The notes below the pieces were generated by a model. It searched no databases and was not told the origin of the DNA. It worked only from the letters and a program-made list of their open reading frames with translations. Source: Rhinopomastus cyanomelas (Eukaryota > Chordata > Aves > Bucerotiformes > Rhinopomastidae). Taken from it: a stretch of DNA of 64,000 nt. Location of the stretch: the NCBI GenBank assembly GCA_013400115.1, contig VXBP01004074.1, forward strand, positions 186,001 through 250,000, given 5' to 3'. Shown here piece after piece: positions 1-12,280 of the stretch (position 1 is the stretch's first letter; every line of letters begins with the position of its first letter). A program made the position numbers and the translations under genes.

Positions 1-67
1 AAAAAGGAAGAACTTAAAGAACAAACAAGACCAAAGCAGTAAATTACCTCTGATTTATTCTCAACAG

Positions 68-175
68 CCTCCGTTTGATGGAGAAGATGAAGACGAACTT
101 TTCCAATCCATAATGGAGCATAACGTTTCCTATCCAAAATCACTGTCCAAAGAAGCTGTCTCCATCTGCAAGGGG
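68..175 (+). CDS. PRKCA: PRKCA exon (third from last coding), kinase C-lobe
   Basis: The 108-nt exon is bounded by acceptor tctcaacag (AG at 66-67) and donor GGGgtgag (GT at 176-177), and starts and ends in phase 0. It encodes 36 residues from PPFDGEDEDE to AVSICKG, part of the large lobe of the PKC alpha catalytic domain. The following intron is 2554 bp. Confidence 0.95.
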
Positions 176-3100
176 GTGAGATAGATGCTTCTTTATCATT
201 AAGTTCCTTTTTGGCAATCCTTGTGAATAACTAAACTTGTCTGGCTCGGCTGTGGCACTGTCGGGTTTTTTGAAGTGCAGCTTCTGTCAAAGCAGCGCTG
301 AAGTGCTCGTCGCTTGGTGTCACTGATAAGTGTTCAGCTCTTCCCGCTCTGCCTGCTTGTTTTGTGGTAAGAAAAATGTCACAATCAGTAGCTGCCAGAT
401 CCAAAGCAGAATCTACAAACAGGATGATGGTGTGAAGCATTTCCACCCACCTCACCTCAGCCCTCGGCAGCACATCCCCAGTTTTGTGTCTGAGGACACT
501 TCTCAGCTTGGATGGATACCAGACAGCCCAGCGAGTCCTCAGCCCAGTAAGCCTGATGAGAGCAGCAGAGCAAAAGAATTCATGAGAATCAGTTTTTAAA
601 TGTAGGTAAAGATGAGCTTATGTGAAAATCTGAGCGTAAATGCAAGGAAACTGGGGAAATCCTGACCCGGCGGTGACCTGTGCAGTCTAAAATTAATCTT
701 AGATTCAAAGTTAATGTAATTATTTTTTTTTTAGGAAAAGAATAGATTTGACTTCAGGGGATTAGCTCAGGAAGAAAGATTTCATTTGACTTTGCTCTGA
801 CTCAGTGATTCCCTGGAGTACTCTCTGCAGCTTTTCCAAACCACCGTCTCTAAAGTGTTATTTGATGCCTTCTTACACTGATAAAGGATCACTCCAATTA
901 GCGTCAGTTAATTTGCTATTTACCTTCTTCCTTTCCTTTGCATCCATTTATGAAGTTTTGTCTGTGAGCTGGATGTTAGTCCCTTAAGGAAAAATCATCA
1001 AGGAAAAGAAAAGCTGTCTAGAAGAAGGTAAAAGGAAAGACGGCTTTAATTTGGAGCCTATCACGGTGCGGATGTGCTGGCCAACAAAACACTAAACGTG
1101 AACTATTTTGGTTAAATACATACAGGTTGTGAAAATCATCTACTCAGACAGTACAGTTTGAGCTTGAGCTAATAATTCAACTCTCCTTGCTGCTGTTCTG
1201 CCAAGTGCTTATGTGAGGGGAGGTCAGGAAGTCAAAATGGCATTGAACCAGTAGGTTTAAGGTCAAGTCTCCGTGATACTACCATGTTCATCCTGTTCAT
1301 TGTCTCTTTTATACATAGTTTTCCTTACACCATTTCCTGAATTTCCCCTTCTTTATTTTGATTTTTTTTTATTTAGTTTTGAATAAAATTTTGCATTGTA
1401 TTCCAGTTTACTAATTTGATTTTATTCCCTTCCTTTATTGGTGAGAGGGGAATCTACAATCTGTTCTGGAAGGTTCCGCCTTTAACCATCAAACCAGCAC
1501 ACAAACCCATCTCAAATTTTATGTGAGAGCTAAAAAGTCAATAGGAGAACATTTTGGAACCTTGTACTCAGCCACAGCTCAGCCATCCCAGGGCTGGGCA
1601 CCGTCAGGCACCACCGAGTGTCTGAATCCATTTCACTGCCTCAGAGTTTGTTTTGGAAAACGCTGTAATTTCAGAAGGAATTAAGACTACTAGAATAGTC
1701 CTTGTTCACATTTTCTTGCATCACCCAATGCTGAAGCCCGTGGGTTAGAAAAAGCATCAAGAAGGGGAATGAATGTTGCTGCAGGATGTGATCCCTAGTG
1801 CTCCGCCAACTTCCCAAAGGCTGCCTAGAGTCGCTTTTATTTTAGGTTTGGAACTGGAATCTAATCAACTCAGCATTTGGAGGGAGACTAAAGCAGTACA
1901 GCTGAGGTTTTAAAAAAGATGCGTTGAGGTATCACTCCTAGCAGTGTATTAATCACACATAAAATGTAAAAGAGCTCTACAGAGTCCCCACAGTTCTGAC
2001 ACTGACTTGAAGGCTGCGCTGCTCAGTTCCTGATACAGGTATCAGTTGAAAAGGTTTCGAGGAGCTTGTTAATTAGGGAGATACTACTATTTCTAAGCAG
2101 ACAGTGCTGGTGGGTTCATTGGGGTGCTTTTTCCCTCAAGTCTGTTTAATCAGTTCAAGTGGGCAGAGTATTGACCAAGATGCATTAGGGATGTGAGGAA
2201 GGAAGCACAGATTAGATATTGTCAGCCGGGTGCCAAGACATTGTGGGGTCTGTAATGAGATGTCTTGAACAAGCCCAGAAAAATGAAAGGGGATGGGGGG
2301 GGGTGTGTGTATTGTACTTTGTGTAGATCTAGTACATTGGAATTTATTAAGTTTAATTGATTGTTGAGGTAGGGCAGAAGCTGTTCTAAAGATTTATAAG
2401 ACTGAACTGAAGGACTGAAGGCAAAATTCAGGAGTTGTGAACTAATAGGATGGCGGGTTGCCCCAGGTTGCCCACCCACACCTCCAGCAGCAACCTCTGC
2501 CAAATGGGAAAATGTTCTCAAGTGCAACCCTTAATGTTGCTGCTGATGTGCTGTCTCCAGCCATCAAACACAAAGATTAATCCGAAAAACTGAACTCTAG
2601 CTTTTCAAAACGATTTTGTTAGCAACTTGCATCTTCAGGAGAGGAGCAAGAGCATCGCGAGCTGGGGAGAGTCGGTCTCATTTTCATCCCCGTGTTAAAT
2701 TGAGTCATTTGGTCTTTTCTTCCTAATAGCTAATGACTAAACATCCTGCCAAACGCCTTGGCTGCGGCCTCGAAGGTGAAAGGGACATCAGGGAACACGC
2801 CTTCTTCAGGAGAATTGACTGGGAAAAACTGGAAAACAGAGAGATTCAGCCACCTTTCAAACCCAAAGTGGTGAGTGAGATGCCAAGTACTTCCCTCGCA
2901 GTCGCGGGGTGGGACTGATGCTGGCTCGGTGGTGCTGCAAATCTGGGACACTTCTAAAATAAGGCAATTCGATGATGGCAGACCAGTCTGTAAATCTGCT
3001 AATGCTTTTGGCACCCAGTAGCGTAACCCAGTGTACTCTGTTCCTTGCAAAAAAAAGTCTTGTCGGTGTCCTGAATTCGATGGTCAGGCACTGCAGAGGA

Positions 3101-6100
3101 AATTGCAGACTGGCAAAATTGGCCTATTCACATCAGTTGCTTCAGATACTGAATAACTGCAGTGCCCAGCTGTCCCTGGTAAAGGTGACTTTCCTCCGTG
3201 GTGGGCTATGCAGCGCAGGGGGTTATATTCCTCATCCATGAGCAACAGAACTGCCAATTTTGCAATCATAATCTCTGATTTATTTATAAACAAATAAACC
3301 AAATGTGTGGTGCTGCCAGCCCTGCCCAGCCGGTCCCCAGAACTGTCTGTCCAGAGGGGTGGGAGCTGCCCCTCTTTCAAGCATATTTTATGGGAGATTT
3401 TCATAACAAATTTTAAGCTGATGGTAAAACAAATCTCCCTTCACATCTGTAAATTTAATTAGCTCAGGAAGTGAATGATTAGATTCTTCTCCTTGAAGCT
3501 AAAGGGAGCAGCGTGAAGGTACTAAAAGCTTGAAGTGCTGTCTAGATCCATCACAGCACATTTCATGGTGCATCCTGGCTCCTGTTTAGAGCAGGTATGC
3601 CCTGTCTCTGTGGTTGTCATGACCTGTTTCATTTGTAGAGGCTGCTATTAAAATACATCAGGGCGTGTTCCCAGGCAGCCTGACTTCCCCAGATGAAAAG
3701 ACTTTCACATCCAAGTCTGCAATATTTACATCCCCTATGTATAATTTGTTTGTCGTGATTGCTGAGTCTATTTATATTGATTCTAGAAAGCAAAAAAGAC
3801 ACCACCCTTAATCTGTTTGAAGATTCAGATGTATTTATTTATAGGCTTCGTTTGGGGCGGGGGGTTTTCACAGAACCTTTGTAGGTGCCTCTTTTCTAGG
3901 AAGCAGGTTGCTGCAGGGATAATCCTGCTGCTTTGGGGCATGGTCGTGGTTCTCTCTTGAGCACAGAGATGCAGATTTTGGGTCAGCAGTTGGTGGATTT
4001 AAATAAAGTGTTTCCTTCCAGGCTGACATTTCACAGGCTATAGGCACAGACTGGTTATTTGGCAAGAAATTCATAGTTGTGAGTTTAGGAGTTCTAGGAG
4101 TCCTGTATTGTATTTATTTCTGTCTTAAAGCTGCATTAAAGCTCATAATAAAGGTGCTAATTTGTAATGTGAAGAAAAATACATCATTGAAGATGCAAAT
4201 TTATTGTTAAACTCATCTGTCCAGAGCCAGAAAATCCCCAAATTTCATGAGTTCTTTTGTGGATTAGTTATTTCTTTCATGAGCATTAGCAATAGTGAGG
4301 GATCTAATGGAGTCATAGAATCATTTGGGTTGGAAAAGACCCTTGGGATCATCAAGTTCAGCCATCAACTCTACTCTAGAAGTTCACCCCTAACCAGATC
4401 CTCCAAGAGTACGTCTAAGCGACTTTTAAACACATCCAGGGATGGGGGCTCAACCACCACCCTGGGCAGCCCATCCCAGTGCCTGACCACGCTCTCCGTG
4501 AAGAATTTTTTCCTGATGTCCAGTCTGAACTTGCTGTATTGAAGCTTGAAGCCCCTCCCTCTGGTTCCGTCACTACTATGTCCTTTCTGATAGTTGTAGA
4601 GAGCGGTGAGGTCTCCCGTTAGCCTCCACTTCCTCAAACTAAAGAGCCTCAACTCTTTCAATCTCTCCTAATAAGATTTATCCTCCAGGCCCTTCACCAT
4701 CTCCGTTGCCTTCCCCTGTACTTGCTCCAGCACCTTGATGTCTCCCTTGTACTGAGGTGCCCAACACTGGACCCAGTATTCAAGGTGCAGCCTCACCACT
4801 GCTGAGTTCACGGGGGACAGCCACCTCCCTACTCCTGCTGGACGTACAGTTTCTAATCCAGGCCAGGATGCCACTGGCCTTCTTGGCCACCTGGGCACCC
4901 TGCTGGCTCATATTCAGCTGCCTGTCAGTTAGAACCCCCAGGTCCCTTTCTGCTAGACTGCTTTCCAGCCACCCTGCCCCAAGCCTGTAGCATTGCATGG
5001 GCTTTGGTTTTGCAGTACAGCTTATTCGAGTGCCTTCCGCTGCTGAAAAAAGAAAAGGGGGGGAAAAAAGGAAAGGAAAAGGAGCGTAATGATGAGGAAG
5101 GATGATGCATAGCTGTAAAACAGCTTTTTAGCAAAAATCCTTTTTTTTATAAACAGCCCTTCTGTTGCTGCTCTGAGTTGATTACTGCCGCTAAATAAAT
5201 TTGACTTAATTTGGGGACACATCAGCTTTCATCCCAGAGATTCAGAGGTTCCCCTAGTCAGAGCTGAGCTCAGTCCGTTCCTGTTCTCCAGAGATTCTGG
5301 CCCCAAATGCTTTTGCATCGGTGTGCACCAGGGCATGCGGTGAGTGCAGAACCCTGGGTGCAAACAGTGCTGCTCTGCTTGTGTTCTTCCAAGAGTGAAC
5401 AAGCGTCCTCTGTGAGCACTGCGGGCCAGTGCCTTGGCATGTAGTTTTCTCCTGAAATATAAGCCAACCGGTGCCTGAGGCAGCAACAGTTCTTTGCAAC
5501 TCGGATGCGGTGTCGTAGCCCAGTCCAGGACATGTCGGGTGCTTCGCAAGAAGACTGAAAGCCTGTCTGCAGTACAGCCAGGCACCTCAGCCTCCATTTC
5601 CCTTAGCAGGCCCCACTTCCTTTGGTTTCTCCTATAAATGAGCAGCTTCATTCATGTTGCATGAGTTCAGAAAAATCAATGTTTAATATCTGTCTGCTGT
5701 ATTCTGCCCTTTCCAAGTTATCCCCTGCCATCTGAAGGTGATGGTGTAATGTTATTCACTAAATCCACAGAGATGGATGCAGAGATGTTTATTGCCTTTA
5801 TCATACAGGCACACTTTGTTTGAAAGTCCATTCCAGGAGGTAGTTTTGAGATAAGCAGATTCGCCAGTTTCCTTTAGACCTCTCCACAGTATTCAATGCC
5901 TGATATTCCTGATGGATTTTTATCTTGTCCCCAAGCGAATTTTGTTCTGGTCCCACCTTCATCCTTTTTAACATGGTTCTGATCATCCTCTCAAGGGTTT
6001 TCTGCAACACTTAAAATTATCCTGGCTGCAGACATGATTTGTTTTCTGTTCTGAATGCGCTGTGTTCATGGGTAACTGTGAATAACCCTCCTCTTAGCTG

Positions 6101-7351
6101 GGCTTCGCAGACGACTTGTCTCTTCTCTTAGAAAAAGGAGGGAAGCTGTGGTAGAACATTCTCTGATGAGGACCCATTCCCAAGACCTGCTCCCTGCCAC
6201 AGACCCTCCCCTCCAGTCCTCAGGATTGGGGCTCTGCTGTGATTTCATAAAGTCATAGAATCACTGAGGTTGGAAAAGACCTTCGAGATCATCAAGTCCA
6301 ACCAATAACCCAACTCTACCAAGTTCACCATGAGACCAGATCTCTAGGCACCACATCTAAACGATGTTTAAACACCTTCATGGATGGAGACTCAGCCTCC
6401 TCTCCAGGCAGCCTGTTCCAGTCCCTGACCACTCTTTCAGTAAAAAACTGTTGCTGATGTCCAGCCTAACCCTCACCTGGTGCTGCTTGAGTCCAGTCCC
6501 TCTTAATCTGTGACCTGTGAGAAGAGACCAGCACCCACATCTCTACATCATCCCTTCAGGTAGTTGTTGAGGGCAGTAGGGTCTCCCCTCAGCTTCCTCG
6601 TCTTCAGGCTGTACATCCCCAGCCCCCTCAGCCGCTCCTCATCAGACCTGTTGTCCAGTCCCTTCACCAGCTTCAAGGCCCTTCTCTGCACCCACTCCAA
6701 CACCTCCATGTCCTTCTGGAACCCAGTAATGAAGTTACAGTCGTTTGCAGGGCTGTACAATCAAGGACATCAGTGACTCGCATTCAGCTTTCTGCATGTC
6801 ATGAGGCAGGGAAAGCTAACACAAAAACTTAATTTTGAGTCGTAAAGGGTTTGAGAGGAATGAAGTGACTTGCCAGATAAAGGGTCTCTCTCCAGTATGT
6901 GTCTGTAAAGATGTTTTCTTTTTCCCATTTTATCCTGATTAATGCTGGTTATTGAGGTGTCTTCATCTCATCATCTCTTGCTGGTGGACGGAAGCTTTTC
7001 TGACTGTTTTTTGTGGAAAATCTTCCATTAAAATTTGTCTGCTTATTGTTAACAGAAAATATTCTCTAACTGCTCATAAAAATTAGAGAAAGTAGCATTT
7101 CTCCTGAAATACCTATAAAAATCTTGAGCTGCCAGTGTATTGCTGATGTTTTCAGCTTTTTTTCCTCTTCTTTTTTTTCCTCACAGTGTGGCAAAGGTGC
7201 TGAAAACTTCGATAAATTCTTCACGCGAGGACAGCCGGTGTTGACCCCCCCGGATCAGCTGGTCATTGCCAACATAGACCAAACAGATTTCGAAGGGTTC
7301 TCTTACGTCAACCCCCAGTTTATACACCCCCTTGTAGAAAATGTAGCATGA
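68..7351 (+). CDS. PRKCA: Protein kinase C alpha, C-terminal part (last three coding exons, joined 68-175, 2730-2870, 7187-7351)
   Basis: Classical, calcium- and diacylglycerol-dependent serine/threonine kinase of the AGC family, acting in the cytosol and at membranes. The three exons give 36 + 47 + 54 = 137 codons plus stop and read through both junctions in phase. By length they match about residues 536-672 of the 672-residue human protein. Seen: the end of the kinase C-lobe (PPFDGEDEDE...), the KRLGCG and REHAFFRRIDWEKLE blocks, the turn motif PVLTPPD (Thr equivalent to human T638) and the hydrophobic motif FEGFSYV (Ser equivalent to human S657). These phosphosites are required for maturation of classical PKCs. 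The paralogue PKC beta differs in this tail, and the block is specifically alpha-like. The gene enters from beyond the left edge, so the C1, C2 and most of the kinase domain are not here. The last residues (LVENVA) differ from the mammalian tail. Confidence 0.96.
176..2729 (+). other. PRKCA: PRKCA intron
   Basis: Intron between two recognised PRKCA coding exons with GT...AG ends. I see no CR1 copy in it. It is AT-rich around 1360-1440 and has a short G run followed by TG repeats near 2295-2312. Open frames inside it show no recognisable protein. Confidence 0.9.
2730..2870 (+). CDS. PRKCA: PRKCA exon (penultimate coding), kinase C-lobe end and start of the C-tail
   Basis: The 141-nt, phase 0-0 exon has acceptor ttcctaatag (AG at 2728-2729) and donor GTGgtgagt (GT at 2871). 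It encodes 47 residues from LMTKHPAKRLG to IQPPFKPKV. This contains the last helices of the kinase domain and the PPFKPKV entry into the AGC C-terminal extension. In-frame translation continues directly into the CGKGAENFD segment of the next exon. Confidence 0.96.
4313..5002 (-). mobile_element. CR1 LINE fragment, 5'-truncated, antisense in the PRKCA intron
   Basis: The left end is the reversed CR1 3' end (tcatagaatcatttgggttgg). Minus-strand frames give the CR1 ORF2 C-terminal region (WAPQYKGD..LEQVQGKATEMVKGLE and ..RKFFTESVVRHWDGLPR) split over several frames by stops and frameshifts. A dead retrotransposon copy. Confidence 0.93.
6251..6730 (-). mobile_element. CR1 LINE fragment, antisense in the PRKCA intron
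   Basis: Starts with agtcatagaatcactgaggt and runs to the segment encoding FQKDMEVLEWVQRRALKLVKGL on the minus strand. Only the ORF2 C-terminus and 3' UTR survive, with indels breaking the frame. Confidence 0.92.
7187..7351 (+). CDS. PRKCA: PRKCA terminal coding exon: turn motif, hydrophobic motif and stop
   Basis: The acceptor follows a long pyrimidine tract (ttttttttcctcacag, AG at 7185-7186). Reading starts at CGKGAENFDKFFTRG and ends at TGA 7349-7351, giving 54 residues. The turn-motif Thr is residue 20 and the hydrophobic-motif Ser residue 39 of this exon. In the full protein these correspond by length to T638 and S657 of human PKC alpha. The last six residues are LVENVA. Human PKC alpha ends QSAV, a PDZ ligand for PICK1, so the terminal ligand is changed while the reading frame and length are kept. 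Confidence 0.96.
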   Translation, partial: CGKGAENFDKFFTRGQPVLTPPDQLVIANIDQTDFEGFSYVNPQFIHPLVENVA

Positions 7352-7698
7352 AAGGGCAGAGCAGGAGCAAATCCCACAGTGGGTGACGGTCCTTAACCCT
7401 ACAATTTTTAGGCTTTTGCCTTGTTGATTCCATTAGGGCCTGGAAGTTGTAGGATTTGAAGATTTTAAGGTGGGGGAAAGGCCACTTATTCAGGATTTTG
7501 GCTTTGCAACAGCAATGTTGTCTTAATGGGAGATAATTCAGTGTACGGTGCCCACTTACTCTTCTCGAAGTCACCACTGACTTGTCTAAACTTAACCCTG
7601 CTTTGGTACGTCACCTATTTTTGTAACTCTCCACTGTCCTTTTGCCCCCTTTTTCACTCTGCTGTGTTAGAAATGATCTAACACGTGGTTTGAAAAAC

Positions 7699-7704
7699 AA
7701 TAAA
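7699..7704 (+). terminator. PRKCA: Candidate proximal PRKCA polyadenylation signal AATAAA
   Basis: Canonical hexamer 348 nt after the stop codon. It is the first on the sense strand after the CDS. Usage cannot be judged from sequence. Confidence 0.45.
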
Positions 7705-9623
7705 AGTCCAACCTTGCCTATTTACTCCTGGGAGAGACGGCCCTGAGGGACTGACCGCTCCTCCCCATCTGCCCCTGACTTTGGGGACATCAGCAGCACA
7801 AGAGACTGGAACGGCGGCGGCCCTGGGGAGGAGAGGCATTGCACAAAAAAGAAGTTTAAAGTTGTTGTATTGAAAAGATGACAAAAACCAGTTGGGAGTC
7901 AGGAGGGACTTGGGGGACAAAACCAAATTAGACCCTAAGGCTTTGTGAACCGATCCTGTAAGCAACACCAAGGGTAAACACACGTCAGCGGTGGCCAGAT
8001 CTCTAAGGATCTTCGCTAAGTAGCATGTGATAAGGGTTACTTTTTGTCTTTAATAATAATAATAGTAATAATTTTAATAATATTTTGTGAATTCTAATCT
8101 CCATGAGATTATTCTGTGATCCAGGGTGCCATTGTCTGTTCAGTTAATTTAATTTACACCACTCCTCGAGTTTACTGTTAACTGGTTCCGATACAAATGT
8201 TTTCCTATGAAATATGTTAGCCTGGAATGTAGAACGAAACTGTAATCCCTTGAATCTTATTGATACGTGTTTATTTATTGTCTGCAGCGTAGGGCAGTGA
8301 AGCAAAGAACTTGCTCTGTATCCTGAATTAACAAAACATGCAGCCCCGAGTGACTTCCTGATCTCTCCAGTGTAACTCATGAAAATTGAGTGAGATTTAG
8401 TCTTAATCAGTTCTAATTCAGAAAACTTTGGGCTGTAGAATAACGAAGCCTGAAACAAGAAGCACCTACAACTCGTTTTGTTGATAGAATGGAATTTACT
8501 ACCTTTTACATATGCTTCATGCAATGAATTTTGCATGTTTAGTAACAACTCTTAATAATAAGGGTTAAGAAGAAGCAGCAGCAGCAGATCTCTCTTATTG
8601 ACGTAATCGTATCCAGCATAAAGAGTATTATAAAAAATTTTATAAAACAAATCTGTGCTTTCTTTGTGAAGTTCTCGTTCGGAACGACCGCATTTAGGTT
8701 TAGCTAAATGTTTTCTTGCTCTTGGTTTAGTTTGTACTTTAGGTTTTGGATATCGGTATTGGCTTAGGGTGTAATCTCTCTTTTTTTTAAAGTAGAACCT
8801 ACTTTTCAACAATAATTGCTACCTGCAGGTTTTATACGAAGTTCAATTAGGCTTCTCATCTCTCGTCTGCTTGTTACTTACAGAGAAGGAAATCGACTTT
8901 ATTTGCAAAGACTGTAATTAATGCAATCTTCTCCTCTCCTATCACTTAAGAGATAACAATTTTGATATTTCCTCTCATGACTTACCAGAAGATGTTAATT
9001 CAAGTAGCAGTAAATATTTCTGGTGCATATTTTGGGTTTGTTACAGCATGTAAACCAGTAGTCAGTGCGTTCTTCTTTCATTTTTCTTTCCCTTCTGCCT
9101 TGTTACCGTTAGCAGCCACAGGCACTTTTGGTCTGTCAGATGTGCATGATGATGCCAGAAGCATGATGTCTCCGTTGCTGCATGCAGACTGATTACTTTC
9201 TTTTCCCAGCATGTAAACATACTCCAAAAGTAAGATATTTGCCATCAAAGGCTTCAATTTATACTAGAANACAATAAAACATGGAACCTGTGCCAAAGAT
9301 TCTGTTAGAAAGATCTGATCCTGCAGATTGGTAGCCAAGTGCGTGGGTTGACTTAGGGGCTTGACCCACAGTGGAGTAAAACACAGCTGGATGCAGATGA
9401 CAGCTGTTGTGCTTCTGCACCCACAGTGCCCTCAAGCCACAGCTTATTTCCTGGGACACACAGTTTGCATCCCCCAGAGGGCTGACTTTGCCCAGTTCTA
9501 GTCCCTTTGCAGCCCCAGCTCTAAGCAAGGAGCATCTCCCCAGTAAGAGCGAGCAGGCTGTGATGAGCGAAACGAGCTGTCCTGAGCTAACAAGGGCCAT
9601 CGGCCGACTAAGATTGTTGCCTA

Positions 9624-9629
9624 AATAAA
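9624..9629 (+). terminator. PRKCA: Candidate distal PRKCA polyadenylation signal AATAAA
   Basis: AAATAAA followed by a T/G-rich stretch (ggctgttgtgctttag) about 10-25 nt downstream, as expected of a GU-rich downstream element. Another hexamer at 9273 lies 350 nt upstream. Confidence 0.35.
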
Positions 9630-9650
9630 CAGAACTCAAAAAGGCTGTTG

Positions 9651-12280
9651 TGCTTTAGAAGTGTAATTTTAAACCATTCCATGTGTTATCAAGCCAGTCT
9701 GGGAGCTCATTGCCCTCTTTGTATACGATATACTTTAAAAAATATGGCTTTCACCATAAAGTACCTGGACTAATGCAGCGTTCAGGACTCTTTGTCTTTC
9801 CTAATGCTGTCAGCCTGCTGTAGTTCAGGAGGATCTGAGTATCCTGCTGCAGAGAATCACAGACAGTGCTAACAGATTGCTGAGGCTCAGACTTGGAATA
9901 AAGAAGGGGCTCTCCATTAAGGCTGGCTGGCTGTCTGTCTGGACATGTGTTTTCAGAATGGGAGATAACTGGGAGAAAGAGCAGCACACAGGTTTTGGCA
10001 GTGAGAAGAGCAGAGCAGCGCAGGTGGGAGGTGCTGTCGCCAAACAGTTCTGGTTTTCTGGGTGAAATAGGAATTGTACTGGGAAGTCCCACTGCTGCAG
10101 GCAGTTGCTGCTGCCTGATGTGTGCTGGTCAGTGCTGCTCACACCGGAACTTTAACACACAGCGTTAAAGTTTTTCTTTGAAGCTCCCCAGTTTTTCTGA
10201 TGTAGAAGCAGAAATTCCTCTTTAGCGTTGTTACCTCAGGTCCCCAGGGTCACCTCATCTCATGTCTTCTGTAGGTGTTTGTAATGCTGATGGACATGGT
10301 ACTGTGCACTGCAGGATCCTGCAGGAACGGCACAGAGTCATGTGGAGCAGGGATTGACTGTGTTACCCCTTGTTGCTCTGCCCTGTGCAGTTGCACGGGA
10401 ACGTTTGGACCAGCCCTTTGATGAGAACTGGGGGTGGATTAGCACCCCAAAACTTGTAGTGGCAAGTAAAGCCTTATCCAGCCGTATCCAGCAAGCGTTT
10501 TCATACCTTTTCCCCTGCAGCTGTTATTTGTATACTGCTTTTCACAAGGTTTGGTTTTCTAGGGAGCACTGTCAACAGGGGAGAGGCTTTGGAACGGCTC
10601 TTTCTCTTGTGTTACAAGTAGCAACACCCACCTTGGCACAAGGATTTCTGAAAGGCAAATGGAGAATTACAATGCTCTGAGGATGGAGTGGAAGTTTTGG
10701 GAGCTGCTTTTCCATCCCACGTGCGATTTGAGTCCCAAGGGGTTCCAGAGCGGCCTCCTTCCTGCCAGAGGAGGCACAGGTCTGCCACGTAAACTTTCCA
10801 AGCCATTTGCAGGGATTAAATGGGATTTCACTGGCTTCTAAGGAAAGGTCTTTGTTAGTCAGGCATTTGGGTGTTTTTATCCACCTTTGAGTCCCTTCAA
10901 CAGGGTGATGGCTTTCCAGGGCAGGCACTTTGTGCACCAGCCAGTCTCGGTGCTCATAGCAAGGACTGCACATAGGTGAAGGGACAGAGCACGTTCCCGT
11001 AACAAAATGCACCCCCTTCATGCAATTTAAAGGACAAATGCAATTCAGCCTCCTGACCCTCCATTCATTCTAGAAATACAATTGAATTTCCTTTCACAAA
11101 CTGAAGACAGTACTGGAAATCAGCTGGTAGTTTGAAAGAAACTCACCCTATCTAAAAGCTGTTGCCCTTTGAAATCCGTTCTGTCTTTTGGGGTGAATTC
11201 ATCTGAACAACCCTGGCTCCAGTAAAATTAATAAGGTCAAATGAAAGAGGATCTTGTCTTCTAGCTGGAAAGATGATGTGTCCAAGGGTCAGCTTGCGGT
11301 GGCACCACCTGCAGCCTGTTGCCTCACTCAGTTAAATGCCATGGGAAACTCATGCAGGTGGCAGAGGGGCAAGATCCTCTTTCTTAAGCAAAACTCATCT
11401 TTGGAAATGCTAATGATCCAGTTACAAACCTCGCTGTCAGTAGCTATGAGCTTACAGTGGGCTTTTTGACCTGCCACGAAGGTTCTGCAAGCATTTCATC
11501 TGATTTCCAGTTCTTGTAGCCCTGGGTATAAATTGAGTTTGTCTCTCCTCAAACACGAGTGTCAGCTCCAGGCACTGCGTTCCCTCCCTGTGCAGTTGGG
11601 CAGGCATGGAGCTGCCAAGTAGTGGAGCAGCAGATAAGCTGAAGTACTTTGTTCCTCAGCTCCACACTTGTCAGTGGGATCTGAACTCGTTCAGCTGAAG
11701 AATTCAGTCAGAGCTGACGCCATAGAAGTGTTTTTATACTCACCAATAACTGTGCCAGTAGCGGTGGGTTATCAGCCTTATCAGGAATAACCCTGCTGCA
11801 CCACAGTCCTCCCGATCCTGAGCAAACCTTGTGAGAGCAGCCGAGGCGTTAGCATCTCTGCCTCAGTTTTGCCTCATCTGTAAAGTGGGGGTGTCAATAC
11901 TTCCTGTGAGGATTTTTAGGTAACGTTTCCAGCTCTCTTTTACCCTGAGAAGAGCCCGTAAGTAGTATTATAATTTTTAATATTAACTCCTCAACTGCTG
12001 GAAGTGCTAAGCTCTTTCTACTGTTTCTAGAACTGTAGTCAGTTTGCTGAAGCTGTTTAAAGGGAAATAAAGTCAGGCCTAACATGTTTCTTGACAGAAT
12101 CTGGAGTCCGGCTTTTGTGAACTGGAGTCAGGGTGGGTGGGGAGTGCTGCCTGCTGACTGGGGGGGTCAGCTGCACTCACCTCTTCTCCAGTTCCTGACA
12201 TTTCTATGTGCAGTTGAGAAATTCCATGGAAATGGAAGTCTTAGAAGTGATTCTTGTGAAGTGATTCCCTCTGGGTACAT
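9651..12280. other. Intergenic sequence after PRKCA, nothing recognised
   Basis: Unique-looking sequence with short open frames only. AATAAA at 9897 and 12066 could be even more distal PRKCA poly(A) sites. No CR1, RNA gene or coding exon identified. Confidence 0.5.

Larger units (their letters stand above)
2871..7186 (+). other. PRKCA: PRKCA last intron
   Basis: Intron of 4316 bp between the last two coding exons. It contains two antisense CR1 fragments (4313-5002 and 6251-6730), a ~40-bp purine-only stretch at about 5045-5085 just beyond the 5' end of the first, and a pyrimidine-rich acceptor tract ending ctcacag at 7186. Nothing else recognised. Confidence 0.9.
7352..9650 (+). other. PRKCA: PRKCA 3' UTR (extent uncertain)
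   Basis: Region after the PRKCA stop with no recognisable coding sequence or CR1. Much of 8040-8830 is AT-rich, with a TAA-rich stretch at about 8050-8090. An AU-rich-element nonamer TTATTTATT lies at 8271-8279, of the type that controls mRNA stability. AATAAA hexamers occur at 7699, 9273 and 9624, so a short (about 370 nt) and long (about 2 kb) 3' UTR are both possible. Human PRKCA mRNA has a long 3' UTR, which favours use of distal sites. The right end is a guess. An ambiguous base (n) lies at 9270. Confidence 0.55.

Noticed and set aside
8552..8812. Lys/Arg/Tyr-rich 86-codon frame on the minus strand
   Set aside because: Antisense to the AT-rich PRKCA 3' UTR, no family recognised, no splice or promoter support.
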